Assembly (NCBI GenBank): GCA_965206775.1
Contig: CBDBKU010000003.1
Coordinates: 3,162,001-3,226,000 of the forward strand
Origin: VXMF01 sp965206775
GTDB taxonomy: Bacteria > Acidobacteriota > Terriglobia > Bryobacterales > UBA6623
Reading direction: 5' to 3'
DNA: 64,000 nucleotides
Shown here: one piece after another, positions 8,649 through 17,156 of the stretch
How the letters are laid out: every line of letters starts with the position of its first letter
Position numbering within the stretch: the stretch's first letter is position 1
Notes under the pieces: model-generated
Databases searched by the model: none
Told to the model about the DNA's origin: nothing
Seen by the model: only the letters and a program-made list of their open reading frames with translations
Translations under genes and position numbers: made by a program

Positions 8649-9008
8649 GCCCTGTGCTCGGAGCGCATGCGCGGCAAGCAGCCTTGCGCCGACTGCAGCG
8701 GCCTCTGCTAAGAGTGGTGCGGCTCGGTCGAACTGCCGCCCGATCATCCGCTCCGTGCGCCCGTCAGCGTCTTCCGCAGAGTCGTACCCGGCGATCTCCG
8801 CGAGGCTGTAGGGACACTCCTAGGAGGCGCTCCCTCCCAGATCCGCCGTGTCCCCCGCAGGAGCGTCCATACGTCGTCCGGTGGCGTGCTTGTCGTTCCA
8901 TTAAGAGCTTTAAACTACTGAATATAAGTTAGTTATTGCTCTATACTCGTGGACGGAACAGGCAAGAACGTCCCGGTCCATCCACTCCATTCACGTATAT
9001 AATTGGGG
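8649..9008. other. gene-free stretch between IS and integrase
   Basis: No supported gene. The left part is the continuation of the pre-insertion sequence. The right part (about 8900-9005) is clearly richer in A and T than its surroundings and should contain the integrase promoter; a TATACT hexamer lies near 8942. I found no copy of the tRNA-Arg 3' end here that would mark an attachment site. Confidence 0.4.
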
Positions 9009-10289
9009 ATGGAAAGTATCTCGCACCCGCTCCCCAAGCCGCGAAAGACGAAGCCGCGCGGCCGGCACCCCCGAAACGCACTCTCTCCCGCCCTCGTCCG
9101 AAACGCCGCGCCGGGAAGATACTGCGACGGCAATGGCCTCTACCTGTTCGTCCAGTCTACCGGAACCCGGAGCTGGATCCAGAGGGTCGTCATCCGCGGC
9201 CGGCAGCGGGAACTCGGACTCGGCAGCGTCTATCTGGTCTCGCTCGCCGAGGCCCGTGTACAGGCGTTGGCCAACCGCAAGCTCGCTCGCTCTGGCGGTG
9301 ACCCCCTGGCGCAGCGGCGGCGCGCGCAGGCCGTGCCCACCTTCGCCGCCGCCGCCGTACTCGTCGTCGAGCAGAAGAAGGCCGGATGGCGTGATCCGAA
9401 GTATGCCAGAGCGTGGCTGGGCCGTCTTGAGCGCTACGCCTTCCCGCGCATCGGTGAGCGCCCGGTCTCGGAGATCACGAGCGCCGACGTGCTGGAGGTC
9501 GTCGCGCCCATCTGGCACGTGAAGGCGCCTACGGCCCGGAGCGTGCGCCAGCGCATCAGCGCGGTGATGGATTGGGCGGTTGCGATGGACTACCGCGCCG
9601 ACAATCCCTGCGACCGCGTCGGGCCGGTGCTCGGCCGACAGTACAACGACGTGCGGCATATGCGGGCGCTTCCCCACCGGGACGTGGCGGCGGCCATCGC
9701 GACGGTGCGGGCTTCGCGTTCGTCGGGGGTCGTCAAGCTGGCGTTTGAGTTCCAGGTCCTCACGGCGGCGCGGCCGGGCGAGGTGAGAGGGGCAAGGTGG
9801 ACGGAGATCGACATGGCCGGCCGGGTGTGGACGATTCCGGCGGCGCGGATGAAGGCCAGCCGCGAGCACCGGGTTCCGCTGTGCCGGAGGGCGGTAGAGA
9901 TTCTCGATACGGCGCGGACGCTCGGCGACTGCGGCGGGCTCGTGTTTCCCAGCCGCGGCGGCAGGCCGCTCGACGAGAAGCGGCTGCGCTGGTTGCTGAA
10001 GAAGAACCGCATCGCGGCCGTGCCGCATGGCTTCCGGTCCTCGTTCCGGGACTGGGCAGCCGAGGAGACCAACCACCCGCGGGAGGTTGTCGAGGCCGCG
10101 CTGGCCCACACGGTGCAGAACAAGGTCGAAGCCGCCTACGCGCGCTCCGACCTGTTCGAGCGCCGGCGGCGTCTGATGAACGACTGGGAGGCGTACCTTG
10201 CCGGGGCGAGCGGGCAGGTGGCCGCTCTTGGTCTTGCCGATACCGCGCGGGCGGGCGCGACGCACTGCCAGGCGACGACCGCCCAGTAG
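9009..10289 (+). CDS. tyrosine recombinase, prophage/island integrase (P4-like)
   Basis: About 426 residues from ATG 9009 (TTG 9003 is also possible). Residues ~20-100 are the arm-binding domain of P4-type integrases (GRYCDGNGLYLFVQSTGTRS, RELGLGSVYLVSLAEAR). Residues ~115-210 are the core-binding SAM-like domain. The catalytic domain has all active-site positions: Arg in TAARPGEVRGARW, Lys in RMKASREHRVPL, His-x-x-Arg in PHGFRSSFRDW, His in ALAHTVQNKVE and the nucleophile Tyr in AAYARSD. Such enzymes integrate genomic islands at tRNA genes. The only tRNA in the window, Arg-CCU at 20.3 kb, marks the far side of the same accessory region. A long open frame on the opposite strand is a GC-rich shadow. 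Confidence 0.92.
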   Translation: MESISHPLPKPRKTKPRGRHPRNALSPALVRNAAPGRYCDGNGLYLFVQSTGTRSWIQRVVIRGRQRELGLGSVYLVSLAEARVQALANRKLARSGGDPLAQRRRAQAVPTFAAAAVLVVEQKKAGWRDPKYARAWLGRLERYAFPRIGERPVSEITSADVLEVVAPIWHVKAPTARSVRQRISAVMDWAVAMDYRADNPCDRVGPVLGRQYNDVRHMRALPHRDVAAAIATVRASRSSGVVKLAFEFQVLTAARPGEVRGARWTEIDMAGRVWTIPAARMKASREHRVPLCRRAVEILDTARTLGDCGGLVFPSRGGRPLDEKRLRWLLKKNRIAAVPHGFRSSFRDWAAEETNHPREVVEAALAHTVQNKVEAAYARSDLFERRRRLMNDWEAYLAGASGQVAALGLADTARAGATHCQATTAQ

Positions 10290-10473
10290 AGATTGGGCGT
10301 GCGGCAGTGCGCGAGAACGGCCACGAGATCATCGATGGGGAACACTGCCGGCCAGCGTCACCCGCACCACGAGGACATGCCGCCGCCGGTCAGCAACAAC
10401 CAGCCGGACGCGTCACTGCTCGTCGTCCGGCCCGCGTGCGGGCCGGGGAGCCTTCCGGCACGGATACATGAGG

Positions 10474-10612
10474 ACGGGAGCGACTCCCCCAACGGCGGGT
10501 GGGGGGTGGTACGCCAGATGGTACACCTGGCGTACCACCCCCCACTTGGCCGTGCCGCGCCAGCGGCGAAAAAGGGGGGGTCGCTCCCGTGCTCTCCCTC
10601 TCCGCTGGCGCG
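10474..10612. repeat. nested palindromes downstream of the integrase
   Basis: Three interlocking inverted repeats. The inner pair is perfect over 19 bp (10499-10517 and 10527-10545; arm GTGGGGGGTGGTACGCCAG, 9-base loop). The outer pair, 10474-10490 and 10574-10590, matches 16 of 17 bases (ACGGGAGCGACTCCCCC). A third pair, CCGCGCCAGCGG at 10555-10566 and its complement at 10601-10612, crosses the outer arm. The whole could fold into a long cruciform or RNA structure. No gene is visible inside. Possible roles are a recombination or replication site, a strong terminator for the integrase, or a structured RNA. Confidence 0.75.
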
Positions 10613-10699
10613 GTTCGGGTCGTCCGGTACAGGACGAGAAACCCGAACAACGACAGCGAAAAAACGATGGGCGGCGTGGGACACCCTCCACTCTGTTAT

Positions 10700-10729
10700 T
10701 GGTACACTCCCCCTCCTGTCTGTGTACCA
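10700..10729. repeat. short inverted repeat with the same GGTAC core
   Basis: TGGTACAC at 10700-10707 and its complement GTGTACCA at 10722-10729, 14 bases apart. The GGTAC core is shared with the larger palindrome upstream. Confidence 0.5.
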
Positions 10730-11218
10730 TTCTGCTCGACCCCCGCCGTGACCCCCGTCGTGACCCCGGAGGGGTCCAGACAACGGGGCGCCGTCCACCC
10801 CCCGCGTCAAGCCATCACCATACTCTCGACACCTGTCCTGGGCGCACCTGAACCTGCCAAAATAATTGTCGCCAAGACGCCAAACTAGTTGACGCTGAAC
10901 AGCTGGCTCAAGTGCAGGAACCGATCGAGCGCAAAGAGCAGCAGGCATCAACGGAGACCAGCGAGCGGGACGAGGAGCGCACAGACCAAGTGGGCAACGA
11001 GCACGGACACGAACGGGACCAGTCAGCGCGGCGCATAAGGGACAGAGCCGCGAGCACCACGGATACCGGGGAGCGGGTCACGCTGGGAAACAGGCGCCCG
11101 GTCACGGCGGCCGACCACAGGCAGCAGAGCGCGCGGGCAACTTCGATCACACCTGCGCACCTGCCCGCCAACCCGCACGGCAGCGGCTGACGCGGGGAGA
11201 AAACTTCACGTGCGCAGA
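10730..11218. other. gene-poor stretch
   Basis: Only low-complexity frames rich in Arg, Glu and Ser are open here on either strand; none has a good ribosome-binding site or a recognisable family pattern. I see no supported gene. Confidence 0.4.
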
Positions 11219-11276
11219 GCTGGCTATGACACCTGTTAAGTGTCATAGCCAGCATACCCAATGTGCGTACATTGGG
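11219..11276. repeat. two adjacent stem-loops
   Basis: GCTGGCTATGACAC (11219-11232) and its exact complement (11240-11253) enclose a 7-base loop. Four bases on, CCCAATGT (11257-11264) pairs with ACATTGGG (11269-11276) around 4 bases. Neither has a T-run, so they do not look like simple terminators. They could be protein-binding operators or the ends of a small mobile element. Confidence 0.6.
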
Positions 11277-11520
11277 ATCTGGCGAGGGGACGCAGCGCCC
11301 CCTTCGAACCCCTGCGGCCCGCGCCCCTGGTCGCCGTCTTTCAGCACGTCCCGGCCGCCGCCGACCGGTCCGACGACGACATCGTCGTCACCGTGCGCCG
11401 CTCGAAGAGCAGCCGGGCTGGCGACCGGGCCGACGCCCGCCGCCTCGTCGAACGGCCCACAGCGGGGCCGCTCTCAGCCTTCCCGCAGGGATTCCCAGAG
11501 GTAGGAGCGACCCCGGCGAG

Positions 11521-11540
11521 GAGGCTGGTTTACCAGCCTC
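11521..11540. repeat. perfect short hairpin
   Basis: GAGGCTGG and CCAGCCTC flank TTTA. It lies just left of the 178-bp inverted-repeat element. Confidence 0.5.
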
Positions 11541-11553
11541 GTGACGCGTCAGG

Positions 11554-11731
11554 CCCCGCTAGGAGTCTGTGCCGCAGGAAAAATCACGAGCTCAACATCC
11601 CACCAGATGGCCCAGAACGCTTCAGAATCCGACGGCCGTTCCCACCACGGGGCCTTCTTGTGGCATCGGTCTAGAACAATTTACCACCACGAGGTCCCAT
11701 AATCGTTCTGGGGCGCAGACTCCTAGCGGGG
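11554..11731. repeat. 178-bp segment bounded by 16-bp perfect inverted repeats (MITE-like)
   Basis: CCCCGCTAGGAGTCTG at 11554-11569 is exactly complementary to 11716-11731. A second, inner pair (CCCAGAACG at 11611 and its complement ending at 11712) lies inside. No coding capacity is visible. The size and symmetry fit a miniature inverted-repeat element, but I could not find a flanking target duplication. Confidence 0.5.
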
Positions 11732-11889
11732 ACTCCCCACCATTTTGCAAGCGCCCTTCCGTGTCATCGTGACCTCGACCGAGGTTCGCGTGAGGTGACG
11801 GGATAGCCTCTGGACGCTCTCGTCGCCGTGGACGCGCAGACACACCTACCGGCGGCTTGTGCGTCAAGTTCGCGAGTGCCTCGTGACGT

Positions 11890-12018
11890 TCACGCGGTCG
11901 TGGTCCGGGCACGGTGCGGGTCGAAGCAGGTGCCGTCGCGGAGCATCGCGCAGGCGACGTTGAGCAGGCGGCCTGCCCGACTCCGCGAGATTACCCGCGC
12001 GAAGTCATTCAGAAAGGT
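11890..12018 (-). pseudogene. possible C-terminal scrap of an IS110-type transposase
   Basis: On the minus strand the last ~43 residues before the stop at 11890 (ARVISRSRAGRLLNVACAML then RDGTCFDP) resemble the C-terminus of IS110-family transposases, which often end in a helix of this type followed by RDGTPYDP. Nothing of the catalytic domain is present. The call rests on a short resemblance. Confidence 0.3.
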
Positions 12019-12186
12019 ACAGGACCCCTCTGTCGGGTGGTCGTCGCGACGTGGCCTCCCGTGGCGCCAAGTCGAACAGTGCCCGGTCCTGGTCACGCTC
12101 CAGGAACTCATCGAGGCCCTTCATGAGCCTGGTCATGGACACCGGGTCGGCTTGGCTGACGCTGTCGATATAGGAGCCGATCAGGA

Positions 12187-13098
12187 TCAAGCGGCGGGTG
12201 CGGCGCTTGCGGTCGGCGGCGGAGACGCGCCCATGCGCTGAGCAATCACCAGCACGTGGTCATTGTCATGCGTGATGTGCGTCACGTCGCGGAACGCCTC
12301 CCGCACGCGCTGGCGGAAGGTGTCGATCGCCGCGCGGAGCACATCTTCTGAATACAGCCGAAAGGTCGAATAATGATAGTGGGTGACTTGTTCGACGAGT
12401 CGAACCAAGGAGGTGGTGACCGGCCACGCAACCGTCCGCGCGCGCACCGACCTGAAGGCACCGGTGGCTTCCAGGGCGGCTCGCACATCGTTGACCTCAT
12501 GGAGTCTCGTTTCCCGCGTGGCGAACTCGGGAAAGTGGCGGCCCCAGATTGTGCGGCGGTTCTGCTCTGGGGTTCGCGTATAGACGACGAGCTGGCCGGA
12601 TGGGGTGAGCACCCGAGACGCCTCGCCAGCAAACCGGGCGAGGTCGAAGTGGTGCACGGCATTGAAGCAGGTCATCACGTCACAGCTGGCGGCCCGGAAC
12701 GGGAGCGTTTCGACGGCCCCGACCAGGTGCCGCGTACGCAGACCCGCGTGTCTGTTGCGGATGCGCGCTTGCCTGAGCATGGGCGGACTCAGATCCAGGC
12801 CGATGGAAACGACCTGCATGGCAAGAGCTGAGCCTAAGCAATGATTGACCGCGTCCAGGTACCGCCCCGAGCCCGTGGCGACGTCCACAAGCCGCACGGG
12901 TCTCCCTGGGTCCACGGCACGAGCCACCACGTCGCTGATGATACGCACGGCCTCTAAATCCAGCTCGCGCAGCGTTCGATACCGTGCAGACACCTTGGCG
13001 AAGTGGTCGCTCAACCGCACCGTGTGACCGCGTGCTTCCCAGTCGTCCGTCCCAGGGGTCATCTCGACAGTCAATTCCGGAGTGCCTCCCGTGGCCAT
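12187..13098 (-). CDS. class I SAM-dependent methyltransferase
   Basis: 303 residues from ATG 13098. The Rossmann-type methyltransferase core is clear: motif I VRLVDVATGSGRYLDAV (about residues 68-84), an acidic strand end (SIGLDLSPPMLRQA), motif post-II around VGAVETLPFRAASCDVMTCF, and HHFDLARFAGEASRVLTPSG with VVYTR. This is the ubiE/type-11 layout used for small molecules such as quinones or natural products; the substrate cannot be told. It stands alone in the island between transposase relics, so it is probably horizontally acquired cargo. Confidence 0.82.
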   Translation of the reverse strand: MATGGTPELTVEMTPGTDDWEARGHTVRLSDHFAKVSARYRTLRELDLEAVRIISDVVARAVDPGRPVRLVDVATGSGRYLDAVNHCLGSALAMQVVSIGLDLSPPMLRQARIRNRHAGLRTRHLVGAVETLPFRAASCDVMTCFNAVHHFDLARFAGEASRVLTPSGQLVVYTRTPEQNRRTIWGRHFPEFATRETRLHEVNDVRAALEATGAFRSVRARTVAWPVTTSLVRLVEQVTHYHYSTFRLYSEDVLRAAIDTFRQRVREAFRDVTHITHDNDHVLVIAQRMGASPPPTASAAPAA

Positions 13099-13464
13099 CA
13101 GTTTTCTGTGGAACGCCGGACCCCACGGCGGGCTCGATTCAGGGGACTCGACGACAATACGCCCTCTACTCTGCCGCTACTCCGGCGACCTGTCAAACGC
13201 TACGGTGATGGAACCTCCAACCCGCCCGGTGCGCGGAGGCGGCCCGGGCTGATTGGGGGAGGCCCTCTCCCCCATCAGACTCCAGAATACCTTGGATAGC
13301 CTCCGCACACCAGGCGCGTCAACGGCTCCGCCGTCCTCCGCTGCGCTGCGGCCCTCCGGGTGACCCACCTGGCCCGCTGCGGCTCAGAAAGCCCTTAGCA
13401 GGCCGTGGTGAAAGTCCGCTGCCAGGGATCGACATGATCGATCCCGTGTACTACACGGTCGTCC
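13099..13464. other. gene-free stretch upstream of the methyltransferase
   Basis: It should contain the methyltransferase promoter on the minus strand. No gene, repeat or structured site could be supported. Confidence 0.4.
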
Positions 13465-13691
13465 ATGGCGATGGGCACGACCTGCGACGACGAGTCCCAG
13501 GACGCGATGTGGGTGGCAACGGCGGACCTGCCGCGGGGCGCCGGGCATCCGTTCTACGAGCGGCTGAACCAGATTCTGGCCACGGCTGCCCCGTCGCCGT
13601 CGCCTACTAGGCGGACTTCGACGCGTTCGTCGAGAGTCTGTGTGCGCCGTTCTACAGTCCCGACGGACACGATGCAGATCTCCCGGGGTAA
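13465..13691 (+). pseudogene. N-terminal scrap of an IS1182/IS5-type transposase
   Basis: One frame reads MWVATADLPRGAGHPFYERL and NQILAT, then the pattern continues after an in-frame break in another frame as ADFDAFVESLCAPFYSPDG and stops at 13689. The combined pattern is the start of a common IS1182-like transposase (ATADLPRSPGHPFYERLN.. FDAFVE.LCAPFY in my recollection of the family). A frameshift and the missing catalytic domain make it a relic. Confidence 0.5.
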
Positions 13692-13755
13692 GCTTGACCG
13701 CCTTCGCGCACACCTGCCGAATCTACAGCCTGAACCTGTGGTGGATACGGGACTT

Positions 13756-13917
13756 CGCGGATTCGGGCCCGCTCGTCCGACCCAGACTGCCTCATTATTC
13801 GGTTCCTGTCCGTCAGGTCGCGGTTTTGCTTCCGCGCTTCCTTCAGACGGCGCCTCGCGGAATCTACAGCCTCACCGCGGATTCGGGCCGCTTGCCTCAT
13901 TATTCGGTTCCTGTCCG
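13756..13917. repeat. two-copy direct repeat, coding-compatible on the minus strand
   Basis: A 25-bp sequence starting TGCCTCATTATTCGG occurs at 13788-13812 and 13893-13917, exactly 105 bp apart. CGCGGATTCGGGCC occurs at 13756 and 13876, and GAATCTACAGCCT at 13719 and 13860. On the minus strand (open from about 14050 to 13652) the copies encode DRNRIMRQ twice, 35 residues apart, within a charged, coiled-coil-like segment (AVDSARRRLKEARKQNRDLT). It is either an internal duplication in a small unknown protein or a short non-coding duplication. Confidence 0.5.
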
Positions 13918-14050
13918 CCTCGCTAGCAGCCTGTCGGACTTGGGCGTGGCAAACGCGCGCGGAAGCGACTTGGCAACTGTGTGAACGACGCCCTGTGTCT
14001 CTGTGCCGGGAGGGCCGCTTCGACCGAAACGGGGACTGTATCCTGGCCAT

Positions 14051-14741
14051 CGGTCGCTGACGGCGCCTGGAGGCCTTTCTGACGCCTCTGGTGGGTCGCG
14101 AACACGCCGAGTTCCGCTCCTTATAGCCCCGTCATGCCAGCCTGAGGTTGTGCAAGCGTCGGCAGTTATACGCCAGCGTTACCAATACGGCAACGGCCAC
14201 AGCGCCGCCACGTCCTCGGATTCCAGGCCGTAACCGAACACCGTCCGGGGCTCTTCCCTCATTTGTGCCGCCGACCGCGCCCGCTGTACGGTCGCCAGAC
14301 CCAGCGGAGAGGACACAACGGACCACAAGTAGCACAACGCGCGCATCATCCCGACCCCCGACGACTCCACAGCGCCCAGGCCGCAGCACCAGCGGCCGAG
14401 ACGATGCGCCCGTCGTAGTCGAGACGACGACGGGCGGCGGCCCGGCCGCGCGCGACCGCCTAGTCTACGCCTCGGTCAGCGCCAACCGGGGAATGGCAAG
14501 CAGAAAAGGGAGCGGAAGCTGGTCGGACATATGATCCGGGATTGAGGACAGCGATCGCCTGCTGCACGAGAAGAGGGCGGAGGAACGCAGCCGGTCGAGC
14601 CGGATTGTTCCTAACCGGACTCTAGTCGGCCGGTGGAATCGCGTTCAGAATGAGGTAAGAAACAGGGTAAGACGGGACTATCCATTTGGCATAAACCTTG
14701 TTTAATGAATCATTTATGGGAATCTGGCCGAGGCCAACGCA
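14051..14741. other. gene-free stretch
   Basis: Only short, biased frames are open. I see no family pattern, RNA gene or regular repeat before the tandem duplication at 14742. Confidence 0.4.
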
Positions 14742-15132
14742 GACCGGGCGCCATGGGGATCGCGGTACCGTTGGGGCGTGCTAACCCTGCAGGTTCGTGC
14801 GCGCTTGCTTGCTCTGCGTTGGGGGGCTATGCCGCTGAGTGGACGAGTGAGGCAATTCCTGCTCCGGTGGCGTATGCAACGACTGCCACGATGACGCCAA
14901 GAATCAACATCTCCAGCCCGCTCACCCACCACCGGCAACGACCGGGCGCCATGGGGATCGCGGTACCGTTGGGGCGTGCTAACCCTGCAGGTTCGTGCGC
15001 GCTTGCTTGCTCTGCGTTGGGGGGCTATGCCGCTGAGTGGACGAGTGAGGCAATTCCTGCTCCGGTGGCGTATGCAACGACTGCCACGATGACGCCAAGA
15101 ATCAACATCTCCAGCCCGCTCACCCACCACCG
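14742..15132. repeat. perfect 193-bp tandem duplication covering the 3' end of the VIT gene
   Basis: Bases 14742-14934 and 14940-15132 appear identical base for base, separated by five bases (period 198). The right copy includes the last ~36 codons of the VIT-family gene plus about 280 bp... of which 198 belong to the left copy and its spacer. The left copy repeats those codons without the rest of the gene. Because the period is a multiple of three, an opposite-strand frame stays open through both copies. No divergence is visible, so it is very recent or an assembly artefact. Confidence 0.85.
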
Positions 15133-15534
15133 ACTCGCCGTCACCGCCGAGCGCAATGCGCCGACCGTGAATTGCGCGGCAAGGGCTGCAAGCGTCGAAA
15201 TGAGAAAGCGATGGTCCAAGCCGGGAACAAGATACGGCACGAGTGGAATCGCACCGGCGATCGCAAACGCCAAGAATGTCGCCAGGCCATGCCGCACCGG
15301 GTAGGCCTCCTGCTCGGGCAGGTGTTGAGCTTCGAGAGCACTTTCCCGTGACAGATAGTTACCGACACCCATCGACAGGCCGTCGGCAAACAGGTTTGCG
15401 ATGCCCACGATGAGGACCGTGCTGGAAGACAGGTCGCCTCCAGAGACCCCGGCCACGACGGCGAACGTCGTCAGGATTCCATCGTTTGTTCCGTAGATCA
15501 GGTCCGCAACGTAGTGCTGCAGGGTCTGATACAC
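15025..15534 (-). CDS. VIT/CCC1-family membrane protein (vacuolar iron transporter-like)
   Basis: 169 residues, start ATG 15534. It begins LIYGTNDGILTTFAVVAGVS, the hallmark first helix of the VIT1/CCC1 (DUF125) family, and has five hydrophobic segments: that one, VLIVGIANLFADGLSMGVG, a third at ATFLAFAIAGAIPLV, a fourth at LISTLAALAAQFTVGAL and a fifth at EMLILGVIVAVVAYATG. Between helices 2 and 3 lies a short charged cytosolic stretch (ESALEAQHLPEQEA). Eukaryotic members export Fe2+ or Mn2+ into vacuoles; bacterial ones probably move the same metals. Its last 36 codons are part of the 193-bp tandem duplication. Confidence 0.82.
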   Translation of the reverse strand: MYQTLQHYVADLIYGTNDGILTTFAVVAGVSGGDLSSSTVLIVGIANLFADGLSMGVGNYLSRESALEAQHLPEQEAYPVRHGLATFLAFAIAGAIPLVPYLVPGLDHRFLISTLAALAAQFTVGALRSAVTASRWWVSGLEMLILGVIVAVVAYATGAGIASLVHSAA

Positions 15535-15791
15535 CCCGTGAGGGGTTTGATGTACGGACGGGTGTCCAGCAGTTCGCCGTTCGGGTCTATCCAGCAGTCC
15601 CCGAGCATGGTTCCCTATTTGGCATCGGGCTATTGATCTGCGCCGGTCCAGAACCAGCTCGTGGTGCGGGTCTGCTGGTCAGGGCCGCGCCAACGCTAGT
15701 AGCTTTCTTCACGGTCACACCAAGAGGACCCATCTCGATCCTGAGTCGTTCGGGGGCGCTTCTCTTCGGATGCTCCATCGTGACAACAAAC

Positions 15792-16754
15792 TCACCTCTG
15801 TGTCCTGTGGCAAACCCGCTTGTAATAGCGCGCTGCCTGCCGATGCGGTGGATCATTCGTGTCGGTGTTAGGAATAGGATTACTGGAAGACACGAGGACT
15901 ACGCCCCGATGGCCTTGCTCTTCATAGAGCCATCGGATCTCAGGTTCCGGTGTCGTTGAATCGCGCCCTTTCTCGGACGCGAGCGAAAGATAGCTGCAGT
16001 GATGAGGCAGTTTAGCGATGTCGTGCTCAAGACGGACTTCGTTTCCCTTCCTCTTGGTCACGGAGACAATCTTGACGAGGTCTTCGTAGCCGAGGTCAGC
16101 TCCGAAGAACACGCGTGCCTCTCGTCCCGCCACCTTGAATGTGGCGTGTAGCCCGATCGAAGTCGAGTTCCGCATGATTTTACGACCGTCGTCCGCCGAC
16201 TCCGCAAACGGGGAGTGAACGAAGATCTCAACGCCCCCATTCTCGAACGAGAAGCCAGGGACCAAGCACCCAGCATCGGTGATGAGGTGCTCGCGGTCAC
16301 GGAGTTCCAGGCCCTCGGACTTCAGCCACTCTTCCGGTTCATCGGGGTGAGAGAACACACGGATCCCCTTCCCCTCCTTGAGCCGGTAACGCGCTTCCAA
16401 TTGAATGATTCGAGCCTCACCATCGAGTCCCTTTTCTGTGATGACCGCCGCAGGTACCCAGAACTCGTCAATCTTGATCCGGTTGGATCTCTGGTATCTG
16501 ACGTCATGCTCGAGGTAGAAGAAGTCACTCGTTCCTTGATAGTGATCTTGGTCCAGGTGCGACAAGGCTAGGACATCGACATTTCCTCGAGACCCTAAGT
16601 CTGCGCGCAAGGCTCTACGGAGATCGATGCGCAGATCGCTCCCTTCGTCCCCCCGGGTAGCAGCAAAGTCGTTAATCAGCACCCGCCCGTCGGAAAGCTC
16701 TACGAGGCAGCAATCTGCATTCCCAAGCGGGTAGAAAGTTAGTCTTGGTTTCAT
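15792..16754 (-). CDS. metallo-beta-lactamase-fold hydrolase, ComEC/Rec2-like (MBL-1), probably frameshifted near the 3' end
   Basis: 321 residues in the open frame from ATG 16754. It starts LTFYPLGNADCCLVELSDGR, then has the metal motif SHLDQDH (about residues 65-71) after NVDVLALSH, and late in the protein a PHHCSYLS segment and a strand REARVFFGADLGYEDL, the layout of ComEC-type MBL hydrolases. The frame stops at 15792, but in the next frame from about 15825 the family-like text goes on (GFATGHRGEFVVTMEHP, then RIEMGPLGVTVKKA) to a stop at 15587. A one-base indel near 15825 would join them into a protein of about 390 residues. It is transcribed divergently from the XRE-ImmA gene. No signal peptide, so it acts in the cytoplasm; the substrate (nucleic acid or nucleotide) is unknown. 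Confidence 0.8.
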   Translation of the reverse strand: MKPRLTFYPLGNADCCLVELSDGRVLINDFAATRGDEGSDLRIDLRRALRADLGSRGNVDVLALSHLDQDHYQGTSDFFYLEHDVRYQRSNRIKIDEFWVPAAVITEKGLDGEARIIQLEARYRLKEGKGIRVFSHPDEPEEWLKSEGLELRDREHLITDAGCLVPGFSFENGGVEIFVHSPFAESADDGRKIMRNSTSIGLHATFKVAGREARVFFGADLGYEDLVKIVSVTKRKGNEVRLEHDIAKLPHHCSYLSLASEKGRDSTTPEPEIRWLYEEQGHRGVVLVSSSNPIPNTDTNDPPHRQAARYYKRVCHRTQR

Positions 16755-17156
16755 TTTTTGAACCTCTCCTCTGACCTAGTTGGCTGAAACCATCAACATT
16801 GCGAAACATCGCATCCCAGCCAACGCTAGTTGTCGCCGAGTCATTCCCAAGATGCGGGAGGCACCCGACACTGACCTCCAGCACCTCTGCGCACTGCCGG
16901 ACAGGCGCTCTTATTCGTCTCGGCCAGATATGGGCAAAGACCCGCTAGTTGGATAGCTATTTGCTCTAGCCGCTGTGGGCCGCCCCCATCCAGAGCCCGC
17001 GATTTGGTTTGCCAAATGCACTGGCGAGACCCACAAATTGACTCTAACAGTTCGATTACCGATCAGTCAATGTCAGGATCTTGGAGTATCTAGATGGATT
17101 TTCTAACTTTTACGTGTTAGAATCCAATTGTGTCCTTGGCGATGGGAGTGCATTCC
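16755..17156. other. shared divergent promoter region of the MBL-1 and XRE-ImmA genes
   Basis: Four hundred A/T-richer bases without a gene. The motif CTAGTTGG recurs (near 16776 and 16945) and a CAGCCAACGCTAG complement lies near 16817. A clear dyad sits at 17101-17122. Both genes start outward from this region, so it should carry both promoters and their control sites. Confidence 0.5.
17101..17122. promoter_or_regulatory. candidate XRE operator dyad
   Basis: TTCTAAC, eight bases, GTTAGAA: a perfect 7-bp inverted repeat centred about 45 bases before the ATG of the XRE-ImmA gene. Flanking GGAT/ATCC bases extend the symmetry with a small bulge. XRE/ImmA regulators usually repress their own operon by binding such sites. 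Confidence 0.5.

Noticed and set aside
8641..8900. Minus-strand text resembling an IS256-like C-terminal stretch
   Set aside because: Only a short, biased Ala/Arg segment; the order of motifs does not fit the family.
8991..10265. 424-residue minus-strand open frame
   Set aside because: Antisense to the integrase, which has the complete recombinase active site; no ribosome-binding site or family pattern.
10912..11190. 92-residue Arg/Glu-rich frame
   Set aside because: No ribosome-binding site or similarity; overlaps a minus-strand frame of equal quality; likely GC artefact.
13756..13917. Possible start of a CRISPR array
   Set aside because: Only two copies of a 25-bp repeat, spacing 80 bp, additional shared blocks between them and no cas genes; better explained as a duplication.
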